A stretch of DNA of 64,000 nucleotides from Liopterus haemorrhoidalis (taxonomy: Eukaryota; Arthropoda; Insecta; Coleoptera; Dytiscidae), in assembly GCA_963971575.1 (NCBI GenBank), contig OZ020611.1:201672419-201736418 (forward strand), in the 5' to 3' direction. A program made the translations under genes and the position numbers. Of this stretch, positions 55,231 to 64,000 are shown in pieces (position 1 is the stretch's first letter; every line of letters begins with the position of its first letter). The notes beneath the pieces are model-generated. The model saw only the letters and a list, made by a program, of their open reading frames with translations, was not told the DNA's origin and searched no databases.

Positions 55231-56686
55231 ATGGCTTTAGTGCAGCTTCGGACATCGTGCATTTTCGTGCGTAATTGTTATAACCCGAAGCCTGAGGTTG
55301 CATTTAGTTTACAGTCAGTCTAACCTAAACAACTGTTGTGAACGGATGTATGTTTATTATCTATCTATCTATATATATAAAACGCAGTGTCCTGACTGAC
55401 TGACTGACTGACTGACTCACTCATCACCGCCCAGCCCGAACCCCTGGGCCTAGAAACTTGAAATTCGGAGAGTATATTCCCTTCATGACGTAAGCACCCA
55501 CTAAGAAGGGATTTTTCGAAATTCCACTCCTAAGGGGTGAAATGTTATTTCACGAATTCCGTAATATCTCTTAGGGCCGATGGGATATCGACTTAGTTTT
55601 TGCCTACAAGTATTACCCATACAAATGCAGAAAAACCAATTTCGGGACTTTGCCCTAATCAACCCCTAAAGGGGTGAACCTACAATCGGGGTGGATTATA
55701 TATCCCGTTGTATTTCCTGTGTTCGTTTAGTTGCAAGATTACTTTTTAGCACATAGGTGTCTTTTTAAAATATCTCAAAATGGTATTGACTGTTTTTTGA
55801 AATTTCACCCCTAAAGGGTGAAAAGGGGTGAATTGTGATATTAAGGATTCTTTAATATCTCTTAGGACCAATAAGATACCAACTTGCTTTTTGCTTACAA
55901 AGATTACCCATACAAATATCGAATCACCAATTTCAGGATTTTGTCCTAATCAACCCCTAAAGGGGTGGATCTACAATCGGGGGGAATTATACATCCCGTC
56001 GTAATTCCTGTGTTCGTTTCGTTGCAACATTACTTTTTGGCACATAGGTGCCTTTTTAAAATATCTCGAAATGGGTTTGACAGTTTTTTAAAATTACACC
56101 CCTAAGGGTTGAAAAGGGGTGAATTGTGATTTCAAGGATGCCTTAATATCTTTTAGGATCAATAAGATATTGACTTACTATTTGCTTGCAAAGATTATCC
56201 ATACAATTACCGAAAAACTTATTTCAGGAATTTGTCCTAATCAACCCCTAAAGGGGTGGATCTACAATCGGGGTGAGTTATACATTCCGTCGTATTTCCT
56301 GTGTTCGTTTAGTTGCAACATTACTTTTTGGCACATAGGTGTCTTTTTAAAATAACTCGAAATGGGTTCGACAGTTTTTTAAAATTTCACCCCTATAGAG
56401 TGAAAAGGGGTGAATTATGATTTCAAGTATTCCTTAATATCTCTTAGAACCAATAAGATATCGACTTGCTTTTTGCTTACAACGATTACCCATACAAATA
56501 CCGAAAAACATATTTCAGGTTTTTGTCCTAATCAACTCCTAAAGGGGTGCATCTACAATCGGGGTGAATTATACATCCCGTCGTATTTCCTGTGTTCATT
56601 AGTTGCAGCATTACTTTTTGGCACATAGGTGTCTTTTTAAAATATCTCGAAATGGGTTTGACAGTTTTTTAAAATTTCACCCCTAA

Positions 56687-57153
56687 GGCCCAGTTGCACA
56701 GTAACCGCTTAAGTTTTTATTTAGGCTTAAGTTTTAGTTTATGGTTTAGTTGTTGCACAGTTTCAGTTTTTGGTTTAAACTTAAGCTTAAATAGGAAAAT
56801 ACTTAAGCGGTAGATTTGTTTTGTTTAACCAAAATAAGCTGTCAGATTGCTGCAGATTTTTGGTTATCTGTCATATTAAAATGGATAAAATTAATTTGGT
56901 TGAAGTGAATGAGGAATATGATGATGATTATGAGGAAATGTTATACATTAATTTATTTATTCGCCCTCGCCGCACTCCCGTCTATAGGCATCGGTTTGAT
57001 AATTTGAACTTGATTAATTTACCATATCAGTTGGCTTAGCTAAGTATTTTTTTATTTTTGACTGTGCAACATCTGACACTTAAGTATTTGGTTTAAGCTG
57101 AAGCTTAAGGTTTAGCTAAACTAATACTTAAGCGGTAACTGTGCAACTGGGCC
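56687..57153 (+). mobile_element. PIF/Harbinger MITE with TAA TSD
   Basis: 467 bp with GGCCCAGTTGCACAGT / ACTGTGCAACTGGGCC ends (about 27 bp at 26/27). Flanked by TAA at 56684-56686 and 57154-57156; the adjacent minisatellite units (CCCCTAAGGG) give the empty site, so the 3-bp duplication is certain. CTTAAGCGGT and CTTAAG repeats are spread through the arms. It retains a coding start (56881). Confidence 0.95.
56881..57039 (+). pseudogene. Harbinger transposase N-terminal leftover
   Basis: ATG at 56881 (MDKINLVEVNEEYDDDYEE), followed by LYINLFIRPRRTPVYRHRFDN and a stop at 57037. The acidic start followed by an RPRR-PVYR-R motif resembles the N-terminus of insect Harbinger transposases ahead of the DDE domain. 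The rest is deleted. A longer frame from 56821 exists, but 56881 gives the family-like start. Confidence 0.6.
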
Positions 57154-59678
57154 TAAGGGTTGAAAAGGGGTGAATTGTGATTTTAAGGATTCCTTAATAT
57201 CTCTTAGAACCAATAAGATATGGACTTACTGTTTGCTTGCAAAGATTATCCATACAATTACCGAAAAACGTATTTCAGGAATTTGTCCTAATCAACCCCT
57301 AAAGGGGTGGATCTACAATCAGGGTGAGTTATACATTTCGTTGTATTTCCTGTGTACGTTTAGTTGCAACATTACTTTTTAGCACATAGCTGTCTTTTTA
57401 AAATATCTCGAAAAGGTTTTGATAGTTTTTAAAATTTCATCCCTAAAGGGTGAAAAGGGGTGAATTGTGATTTCAAGGATTCCTTAATATATCTTAGGGC
57501 CAATAAGATATTGCCTTACTTTTTGCTGACAAAGATTACCCATACAAATACCGAAAAATATATTTCAGGATTTTGTCCTAATCAACCCTTAAAGGATGGA
57601 TCTACAATTGGGGTGAATTATACATCCCGTCGTATTCCCTGTTTGAGATATAAGGTTTCTTTTTGGCACATAGGCGTCTTTTTAAAATATCTCGAAATGG
57701 TTTTGACAACATTTTTAAATTTAACCCCTCAAGGGTGAAAAGGGGTAAAATGTGATTTCAAGGATTGTTTAATATTTTTTAACACCAATAAGATATCGAC
57801 TTGGATTTTGCGTACAAAAACTACCCTTGCAAATTCCGAAAAAACAATTTTTTTATTTTGTCCTAATCAACCCCTTAAGGGGTGGATCTACAATCGGGGT
57901 GAATTATACATCCCGCCATATTTCCTGTGTTCGTTTAGTTGCAACATTACTTTTTTGCACATAGGTATCTTTTTAAAATATCTCGAAATAGTTTTGACAT
58001 TTTTTTTTTTTTAATTACCCCCTAAAGGGTGAAAAGGGATGAATTGTGATTTCAAGGATTCCTTAATATCTCTTAGGATCAATAAGATATCGACTTGCTT
58101 TTTGCTTACGAAGATTACCCATACAAATACCGAAAAACTTATTTCAGGATTTGGTCCTAATCAACCCTTAAAGGGATGGATCTACAATCAAGGTGAATTA
58201 TACATCCCGTCGTATTTCCTCTGTTCGTTTAGTTACAAAATTAATTTTTGGTCTTTTTAAAATATCTCGAAATGGTATTAACAGTTTTTTTAAATTTCAC
58301 CCCTAAAGGGTGAAAAGGGGTGAATTGTGATTTTAAAGATTCCTTAATATCTCTTAGGACCAATAAGACATCGACTTGCTTTTTGCTTACAAATATTACC
58401 CATACAAATACGGAAAAATATGTTTCAGGATTTTGTCCTAATCAACCCCTAAACGGTGGATCTACAATTGGGGTGAATTTTGCATCCCGTCGTATTCCCT
58501 GTGTTTGTTGGGTTATAAGGTTTCATTTTGGCACATAGGCGTATTTTTAAAATATCTCGAAATGGTTTTGACAATTTTTTTAAATTTAACCCCTAAAGGG
58601 TAAAAAGGGGTAAAATGTGATTTCAAGGATTGTTTAACATTTTTTAGGACCAATAAGATATTGATGCAAATACCGAAAAACCAATTTTTGGATTTTGTTC
58701 TAATCAAGCCCTTAAAGGGTGGATCAACAATCGGGATGAATTATACATCCTGTCGTATTTCCTGTGTTCGTTTAGTTGCAACATTACTTTTTGGCACATA
58801 GGTTTTTTTTTAATATCTCGAAATGATTTTGACATTTTTTTTAAAATTCACCCCTTAAGTGTGAAAAGGGGTGAAATGTGATTTCAGTAATTCCTTAATT
58901 CTTTTAGGACCAACAAGATATCGACTTGGTGTTTACTTTTAAAAATTATCCATACAAATGCCGAAAAACTTATTTCAGGATTCCGTCCTAATCAACCCCT
59001 AAAGGGGTGATTCTACAAACGGGGTAGATTATACATCACGTCGTATTTCCTGTGTTTGTTGAGTTATAACGTTTCTTTTTGGCACATAAGTGTCTTTTTA
59101 AAATGTCTCGAAATGGTTTTAACAGTTTTTTACCTTTAACAAATATCACCCCTAAAGGGTGAAAAGAGGGAATTGTGATTTCAAGGACGCCTTAATATCT
59201 TCTAGGATCAATAAGATATAGACTTGGTTTTTGCTTATAAAGATTACCCATACAAATGCCGAAAAATGTATTTCAGGATTTTATCTTAATCAATCCTAAA
59301 GGGGTGAATCTACATTCGGGGTGAATTATAGAACCCTTTGTATTTCCAGCGGTTGTTTAGTTATAACATTCCATTTTGGCATATATGTTTTCACAGTTTG
59401 ACAGTTTCCTTTCACTCCTAAAGGGTAAATTAGTATTTTTTTGTTAAAAATAAAATATTCGGAGAATACATATTTCAGTATGAAGTAAGAACCCACTAAT
59501 AAAGGATTTTTTCAAGTTCGACCCCTATCTGGTGAAAAGGAGTAAAATGTTTTTTCACGGGTTCCTCAATATCTCTTAGGATAGATGAGATATCGACTAG
59601 ATTTTTTGTTACAAAGGTTACCCATACACAAGTTTAAAAACAAACTGCGGATTTTATGCCAATGAGACCATCAATATA

Positions 59679-59706
59679 CCGTAGCAAAGCACGGGTTTTC
59701 AGCTAG
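59679..59706 (+). other. Helitron 3' terminal hairpin and CTAG
   Basis: CCGTAGC, AAA, GCACGG (one bulged A), then GTTTTCAGCTAG. The host base T follows. Confidence 0.85.
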
Positions 59707-61267
59707 TATAAAGTATAATCGTCAAGTACACAAACCATCAAATATAGAACAACAAACTTTCTATACCTCCTCCTTTAAGCTTGTGAGAGACAACAGATGT
59801 TACCAAAGAGAAAATTTTTGTTGTAGTTGAAGGTTTAGTAAAATTTAATTTTAAAAACTTTTTTAATCATTTATGGTATGTTTAGAGGACATATTGATCA
59901 GTTTCCATTAAAGCATTAAGAAATCATGGAAGCTTATATTTATGATATTACTTTAGGAATAGACGATTATTCCAATATTGCTCTAAAGTGAATTTTAAGT
60001 GATATATTAATAAAATATATGATACGATATAAATACAGTAAGATATGTATTATTCAAACGCCATTAATCTGAACTATTTGACGTAGAATATGTCGTTGTC
60101 CGCAGCTGGTATGGGGTGTCGTTCATGGAAGAAATTAAGATAAACTTTTTAACATTTGCTGCTACGCGAATAGTACTCGAAGATAAACGGCAATAGCATA
60201 ATATGATAGACCAAAGATATTCGGCATTCTTACTGTGACTAATCGCGACCTTGACTTTAAAACGGCGACGGCGCTTATAAGCACACGAGACAAAAATTAC
60301 TCTATTCAGCGCCATTTCGGCAGTCAAAACTTTGTAATCGGAGAGACTTTTCGCGTGTTTGACCACTCAAACGATTCGTAATAACAAGTTGTATAGTAGT
60401 AGAGAGCAAAAACAATGAACTAATGTCCCTAGCACAATTCAACAGTGGAAAAAGTGACAAAAATTCCGACTTAACTTGAAAATGTCGCAACATTTACAAA
60501 GCAAATATATAAAATGATATAATATTCTGAAGAAAGAAGACAAAATACCGGATAAAAGGCAGTTGAGTGGCGCTGAGCGAGGACTGTACTAGAGACAGCA
60601 TTGTTAAGTACAGGCGCGCGGCGTCAAAAACGGCACTAACACTTAAACCGCAGAACCGGCTCTGTATGTATAAAAACAAATGCAATTTATCGAATTAAAT
60701 GAAATTCTTTGTTAAACATTGTTTCATTGCTACACACGAACGACACTGTTACAAAACGACACCGACGTATTCTACGTAGCGGATGTGTCGACACTGCCGT
60801 GCCTATATATATTTTTTATCTTAATAAAATGCGTAACAAAAACAAAATTACTTAAAGTTGAATCTTGCTACTTACTTATTGCTAAAAATCCAAATTATTG
60901 GATAATTTGCGACAAAATAATCTGAAAATATATTTCGTGCACACTGTTCCAGTTTCCATCAGTTTTCAATAGCCTGAATTATTTTCTGATTTTTAAAACA
61001 CTCTTGAAATGCAGAGTGGAGGATATTTTTTTTATCTACGACCATCGAATAATAAATGCATTATGACTTCCAACTGTAAATACATAAAGCTGCTCATATT
61101 GCACGCAGTGTAAAATATGATGCACATGCGTGCTCATCCGGAGATAATGAACGTTTTTTTACACTGCAGGTTTTTATTTACTAAATGATTTAGTTAGTTA
61201 TAATATTGTTTTTTTTTTTGCAATAATAGCTATTTGCGCCTCACAAAGTCTATCTTTATAACTAGAA
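59707..61267. other. Mixed region; GC-richer segment 60080-60680
   Basis: AT-rich except about 60080-60680, which has CGACGGCGCTT, CTCGCGTGTTTGACC-like and GCGCGCGGCGTC stretches and a TATAAAA at 60669. Frames in it (60064-60366, 60302-60493, 60494-60685, minus) match nothing I know. It could be an old LTR or a host regulatory or exonic segment; I cannot decide. Confidence 0.35.
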
Positions 61268-62313
61268 CTAGCAGTGTACCCGATGCTTCGCTACCGAAAC
61301 AGCCGTAGCCGGTTTAGACCGGGCCCATGTCGGAATGGGTTCAAATTAGATTTGGTGCGAATAGTTTAAGTATGGTCTAGTTATATATTTTTTGTAGTTA
61401 CTCTACCATTGTATAAATATGTGCTTGTTCACAAATAATTTAAGTGAGATAATTCTTTAGCGTTTTCAAGGCGAAATAACATATTTCTGGAAGCCACAAA
61501 CTGTTTTAAAGATGCCTATACTAATTCTCCCATCGGAGTGTCTCCCGATCTCCGTCATATCCCGTGAAATCTTAAAATTTTGGTAAAATAGTAGACAGAG
61601 TAGGTACTATTTTTTCTGTTTTATGCAGGTCTAATATAATTCTCTTTAAAACTCCTTTATCAAAATCGTCTATATTTCTTTTCGTACGATCCTTTTGTAG
61701 TCTTTTTCTAGGTGAAGAAAATTTCGCAGGTTCACCTTGATAGATTTTGTTTTTTTTTTTTTTAATTCTTGTTACGCCTGTTGCAGCAGCCACTCAAGCA
61801 AAAACTGATTTGAAAGGAATAATAGGTTCCCCAGCCACATAAAAGTCAAAATATAAGAAATTATTTCGCGACTTTGGCTAGTAATATCGCGACCACTTAT
61901 CTTACTTTTAAAAGGCATATTTACTATTGCTAGATTTTCTACCGACTGTACTCAGAGCGATGTTGTCCGCACGAACTACCGAGATTAAATGCGTCCCCAC
62001 TCCTACATATTTGAGCCATTTACGATTTTGACCGAACACTCCCGATCTCAATATAATTGTACAACCAACTATTGAAGGGAAATTCCCGTGTTTTCACTGA
62101 CGGTTTAATAGATATTCCAATGGTCCAATATAATTAAAAACAAAATTATTAATTTCTCGTTTCTAATGGGACTTTTTTGAGATTTTCGATTTTTCTAGTT
62201 ATGATGAAGGCATTTTCTACCTGTATGCCGAATTTCAACTTGGTACCATATCTGAAAAATCTGGGTTAGAATTTCCGGACATATCCACAAATATTCTCTT
62301 TTATATATAAAGA
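61268..62313 (-). mobile_element. Helitron with captured transposase fragment
   Basis: Minus strand: 5' TCTTTATATATAAAAGAG (62313) and 3' GTAGCGAAGCATCGGGTACACTGCTAG-type end (61268), followed by T. The 5' 270 bp match 54413-54680; the 3' hairpin (GCGAAGC-CGGG) resembles the one at 59679. A minus-strand transposase N-terminal fragment lies at 61572-61800. Confidence 0.8.
61572..61800 (-). pseudogene. Transposase-like N-terminal fragment in Helitron
   Basis: AAATGVTRIKKKKNKI, then KFSSPRKRLQKDRTKRNIDDFDKGVLKRII and TEKIVPTLSTILPKF. This resembles the N-terminal part of a family of insect DDE_3/Tc1-like proteins (HTH ATGVS---I-RI, then F-SP-K-R, DDFD---LRR-I, PTL--LL). The DDE part is not seen. 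Inside a Helitron, it may be a captured gene piece or an older insertion. Confidence 0.5.
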
Positions 62314-62460
62314 TAATATTTATAAATTAGAATAATTAAAACAATAAATGGTAGAAAAATTGTTGTACCTTACAATCAGCTGATCGTTCGGTAGACATCT
62401 TGATGCCGTTCTGAAATTTTCAATTGACACTAAGAATTTACATTTTTAAATGAAATTTAC
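62314..62460. other. AT-rich spacer
   Basis: Nothing recognised. Confidence 0.3.
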
Positions 62461-62462
62461 TA

Positions 62463-62880
62463 CTCGCTCCGTTCCAAAATAAGTGTCCGATTTAGGAATT
62501 TTATTTGTTCCAAAATAAGTGTCCAATTTCATAAAAAATTTGCAAAAGGATATATAATGTATATTTTCACAACTAAACTAAATGTAAGGATGTTTGTAAT
62601 CGTTGCCTCCTCTATGAAGCATAGTCAATTCCATACACTTCTGCAGTATAATGAAACAATTGTCTAGTTTTTCCGCGGTTATTTCATCCTATGTTTTATG
62701 CACGGCCGCAATGATTTTATCAATACTGGACGGGGATTCTTTATGTTGTAATGATTGAATGACGTTAAAGAAACCCAAATCGAGGACTTTAAATAAATAA
62801 CTACTGATACATTTAATTTCATTATTTCAATAATCCATTAAAAAAACTAAAACCGGACACTTATTTTGGAACGGTGGGAG
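62463..62880 (-). mobile_element. mariner derivative with Stowaway-like ends
   Basis: 418 bp flanked by TA (62461-62462, 62881-62882). Ends CTCGCTCCGTTCCAAAATAA and (reverse complement) CTCCCACCGTTCCAAAATAA extend to about 33 bp with AAGTGTCCG. The CTCCCTCCGTTCC terminus is the plant Stowaway signature. The minus strand keeps the C-terminal part of its transposase, so it is a deletion derivative. Confidence 0.88.
62578..62790 (-). pseudogene. Plant-MLE-like mariner transposase C-terminus
   Basis: Minus-strand frame: KVLDLGFFNVIQSLQHK, PSSIDKIIAAVHK, a TAG, then DEITAEKLDNCFIILQKCMEL and GGNDYKHPYI with a TAG at 62578. It matches the C-terminal end of mariner-like transposases related to the plant MLE type (LDLGFFNAIQSLQ, ---D-LI-AV---F, P--L-N-F--LQ-CM-E---GGN-Y--PH). 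One internal stop. N-terminal and central parts deleted. Confidence 0.82.
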
Positions 62881-62882
62881 TA

Positions 62883-63149
62883 TTTTTTTAATGACAAAAC
62901 TATATAATTGTAGATAAATATTGTATTTGACTTGCATAGAATGGCTATATTACACTCGGATGATTTCAACACTCGCCTAGGGCTCGAGTAGTAAACTGCA
63001 TCCTTGTGCAATATAGCCTCCGTTATATGCTTGTTAAATATAATACTGTTTTGGCATTTTTGCACATAATTTTTCGAAAGTTATGTTTTTTGTTATGTTT
63101 TTGTTTTGTTCAATATATTTCCGAAAAGCGAGATTTTTTCGCCCTTAAT
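62883..63149. other. AT-rich spacer
   Basis: Nothing recognised. Confidence 0.3.
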
Positions 63150-63218
63150 TCACTTAATGTCTTTTCACTTAATTAAATACCTGCGAACCCTAAAATATGT
63201 GAAATTTCACACTTCAAA
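63150..63218 (+). repeat. Family B 3' end fragment
   Basis: TAATTAAATACCTGCGAACCCTAAAATATGTGAAATTTCACACTTCAAA split over 63173-63218 is the distal end of family B (ACCTGC-AAACCCT plus the GTGTGAA-TTCACAC palindrome), with T-rich sequence after it. The rest of the element is missing. Confidence 0.6.
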
Positions 63219-63655
63219 TTTTTTTTTTGTAAAGGAGCTTTTTAATTGTGTTTATTAATTAATTTATTTTTTTTTTAATTCATTGGCAAAATCGTGCTCA
63301 GGTACTAAAATACCTTGGTCTGGAATTTGTATCTGTTTTATTGGAGAAAATGTTGAGTTCTGAAATGTAACAGGACGTTAAGCATATGTCAATCAAAACA
63401 AATATTTGTGTTATGAAACCATGTATGAAGTTACATTATTTGCTTACATAACTTCTGAAGTTTGAGTTTGCATGAACTGCTTGCAACTTCCAAAGTATCT
63501 AATTATAACAGCAAACACTTTAAAGATTTACTTGCTGTACTTGTTACCAAATACAGAATCAAACTGCAAGTGACAATTTGTAATTATTACTGTTTGTATC
63601 AATACTGTGTAACATATTGATATTGCAGTTAGTGTGCAGTAGATACGTACTGCAA
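63219..63655. other. AT-rich spacer
   Basis: Nothing recognised. Confidence 0.35.
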
Positions 63656-63659
63656 ATAA

Positions 63660-63740
63660 GAGACAATTTACATCCGTGCTTGGATCGGGATTGAACTCGG
63701 GACGTTTGCAAATTATTACCATCTACAGTGCTTCAATCCA
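63660..63740 (-). other. tRNA-like stretch (possible SINE head)
   Basis: Minus strand: GTAGATGG (A-box-like) and GAGTTCAATCCCG (good B box) about 30 bp apart, followed by GGATGTAAATTGTCTCTTATTTGCAGTACG. A related GACAATTTACAT stretch occurs at 30135. Weak A box, so tentative. Confidence 0.4.
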
Positions 63741-64000
63741 CGTTATTATAACTGTATTTCAAACAGAATTGAGAATATGTACAGCAGCTTAGCTAGCGGT
63801 GCGTCAGCCTTATTGCAAAATCTGTAATCGCCCCTGTTGCAAGATCTATTATCGACTCTCAAGAAAATTTGTAAAAGAAAATCGCCTTTTTCGGGTTCTT
63901 TTCTGGTGTGATTGCTAGAGCCCTGCATATCCGCAGCATCCGCTAATTTTCTGCGGATATTATTTAAACTATGCGGATACAGAGAAAGATTTGGTTACAG
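63741..64000. other. Terminal spacer
   Basis: A short direct/inverted TGCGGATA repetition near 63925-63980 (GCGGATATT, ATGCGGATAC); otherwise nothing recognised. Confidence 0.35.

Larger units (their letters stand above)
55540..59640. repeat. ~290-bp minisatellite, about 13 units
   Basis: Unit order: TTAATATCTCTTAGGACCAA, GATATCGACTTGCTTTTTGC, TTACCCATACAAATACCGAAAA, TTTCAGGATTTTGTCCTAATC, AACCCCTAAAGGGGTGGATC, TATACATCCCGTCGTATTTCC, TTTTTGGCACATAGGTG, AAATATCTCGAAATGG and CACCCCTAAAGGGTGAAAAG. The CCCCTAAAGGGG palindrome occurs twice per unit. Units near 55560 to 59560 diverge at the edges. Repeated 60-90-codon frames (56119, 56410, 57170, 57460, 57808, 58039, 58320) are the same frame in successive units, mostly beginning GTG, and are not supported as genes. 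Confidence 0.92.
55368..59706 (+). mobile_element. Helitron with internal minisatellite
   Basis: 5' end TCTATATATATAAAACGCAG after A, (GACT)n at 55393-55415, then a minisatellite of about 290-bp units (55540-59600), then a 3' hairpin CCGTAGCAAAGCACGG, a TTTTCAG stretch and terminal CTAG followed by T. TC start, hairpin and CTRR end, and A/T insertion site are Helitron features. No Rep/helicase coding remains, so it is non-autonomous. A Harbinger MITE (56687-57153) is nested in it. Confidence 0.85.

Noticed and set aside
56119..58538. Seven similar 68-92-codon frames starting with NCDFKDSLISL-like residues
   Set aside because: They are the same frame in successive units of the ~290-bp Helitron minisatellite, begin mostly with GTG, and are interrupted in other units. 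No sign of selection for protein.
55393..59600. CRISPR-like array from regular repeats
   Set aside because: Units are about 290 bp, contiguous and diverged, with no short repeat/unique spacer pattern; the context is a eukaryotic Helitron.
63746..63928. 60-codon minus-strand frame near the window end
   Set aside because: No recognisable domain, no Kozak-like or splice context; too short to support.

Overview
The window is AT-rich, has no intact host gene that I can recognise, and is built almost entirely of nested, decayed transposable elements. The superfamilies (several piggyBac and hAT families, mariner and pogo-like elements, Harbinger, Helitrons with minisatellites, jockey/CR1-like and I-like non-LTR elements, Ty3/gypsy) and their coding remnants point to an arthropod, most likely an insect with a large repeat-rich genome. 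I cannot name the species. Most open frames in the window are chance frames; the real coding content is transposase, reverse transcriptase, gag and integrase debris.

Layout. 0-9.8 kb: repeat family A, hAT MITEs with 8-bp target duplications, a reverse-transcriptase C-terminus, and a TA-flanked pogo-like element carrying a PHD-like zinc finger remnant. 11.6-13.3 kb: a diverged copy of repeat family B with a piggyBac MITE in it. 14.3-19.5 kb: a mariner remnant, a ZMYM1-type hAT element, and a hAT element with a second hAT inside it. 21-25 kb: a Ty3/gypsy element (two LTRs, gag and integrase remnants) cut by family B and by an ACTTGCCC element that itself holds a hAT MITE. 25.2-30 kb: a second family-B copy, a piggyBac derivative and a hAT element. 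31.5-36.2 kb: mariner, a near-perfect foldback, and a hAT element with a piggyBac inside. 37.7-47.5 kb: I-clade LINE fragments, a third piggyBac, a foldback element with family B in one arm, and a mariner remnant. 48.2-51.1 kb: a young jockey/CR1-like LINE with only two in-frame stops. 52-63 kb: Harbinger, a 4.3-kb Helitron holding a ~290-bp minisatellite and a nested Harbinger MITE, a smaller Helitron carrying a transposase fragment, and a mariner derivative with Stowaway-like ends.

The most unusual item is repeat family B (about 1.1 kb). Three good copies share inverted AGGGTTTTGYAGGTAT-type ends, sit between T5-6 tracts, and carry at the same internal offset (about 600 bp) a tRNA-like block with A- and B-box matches followed by a T-run. 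That block differs more between copies than its surroundings do. One copy interrupts an arm of a foldback element, which defines both element ends. I did not find a coding sequence in family B, so how it moves is unknown.

All family assignments come from reading the sequence; no database search was run.
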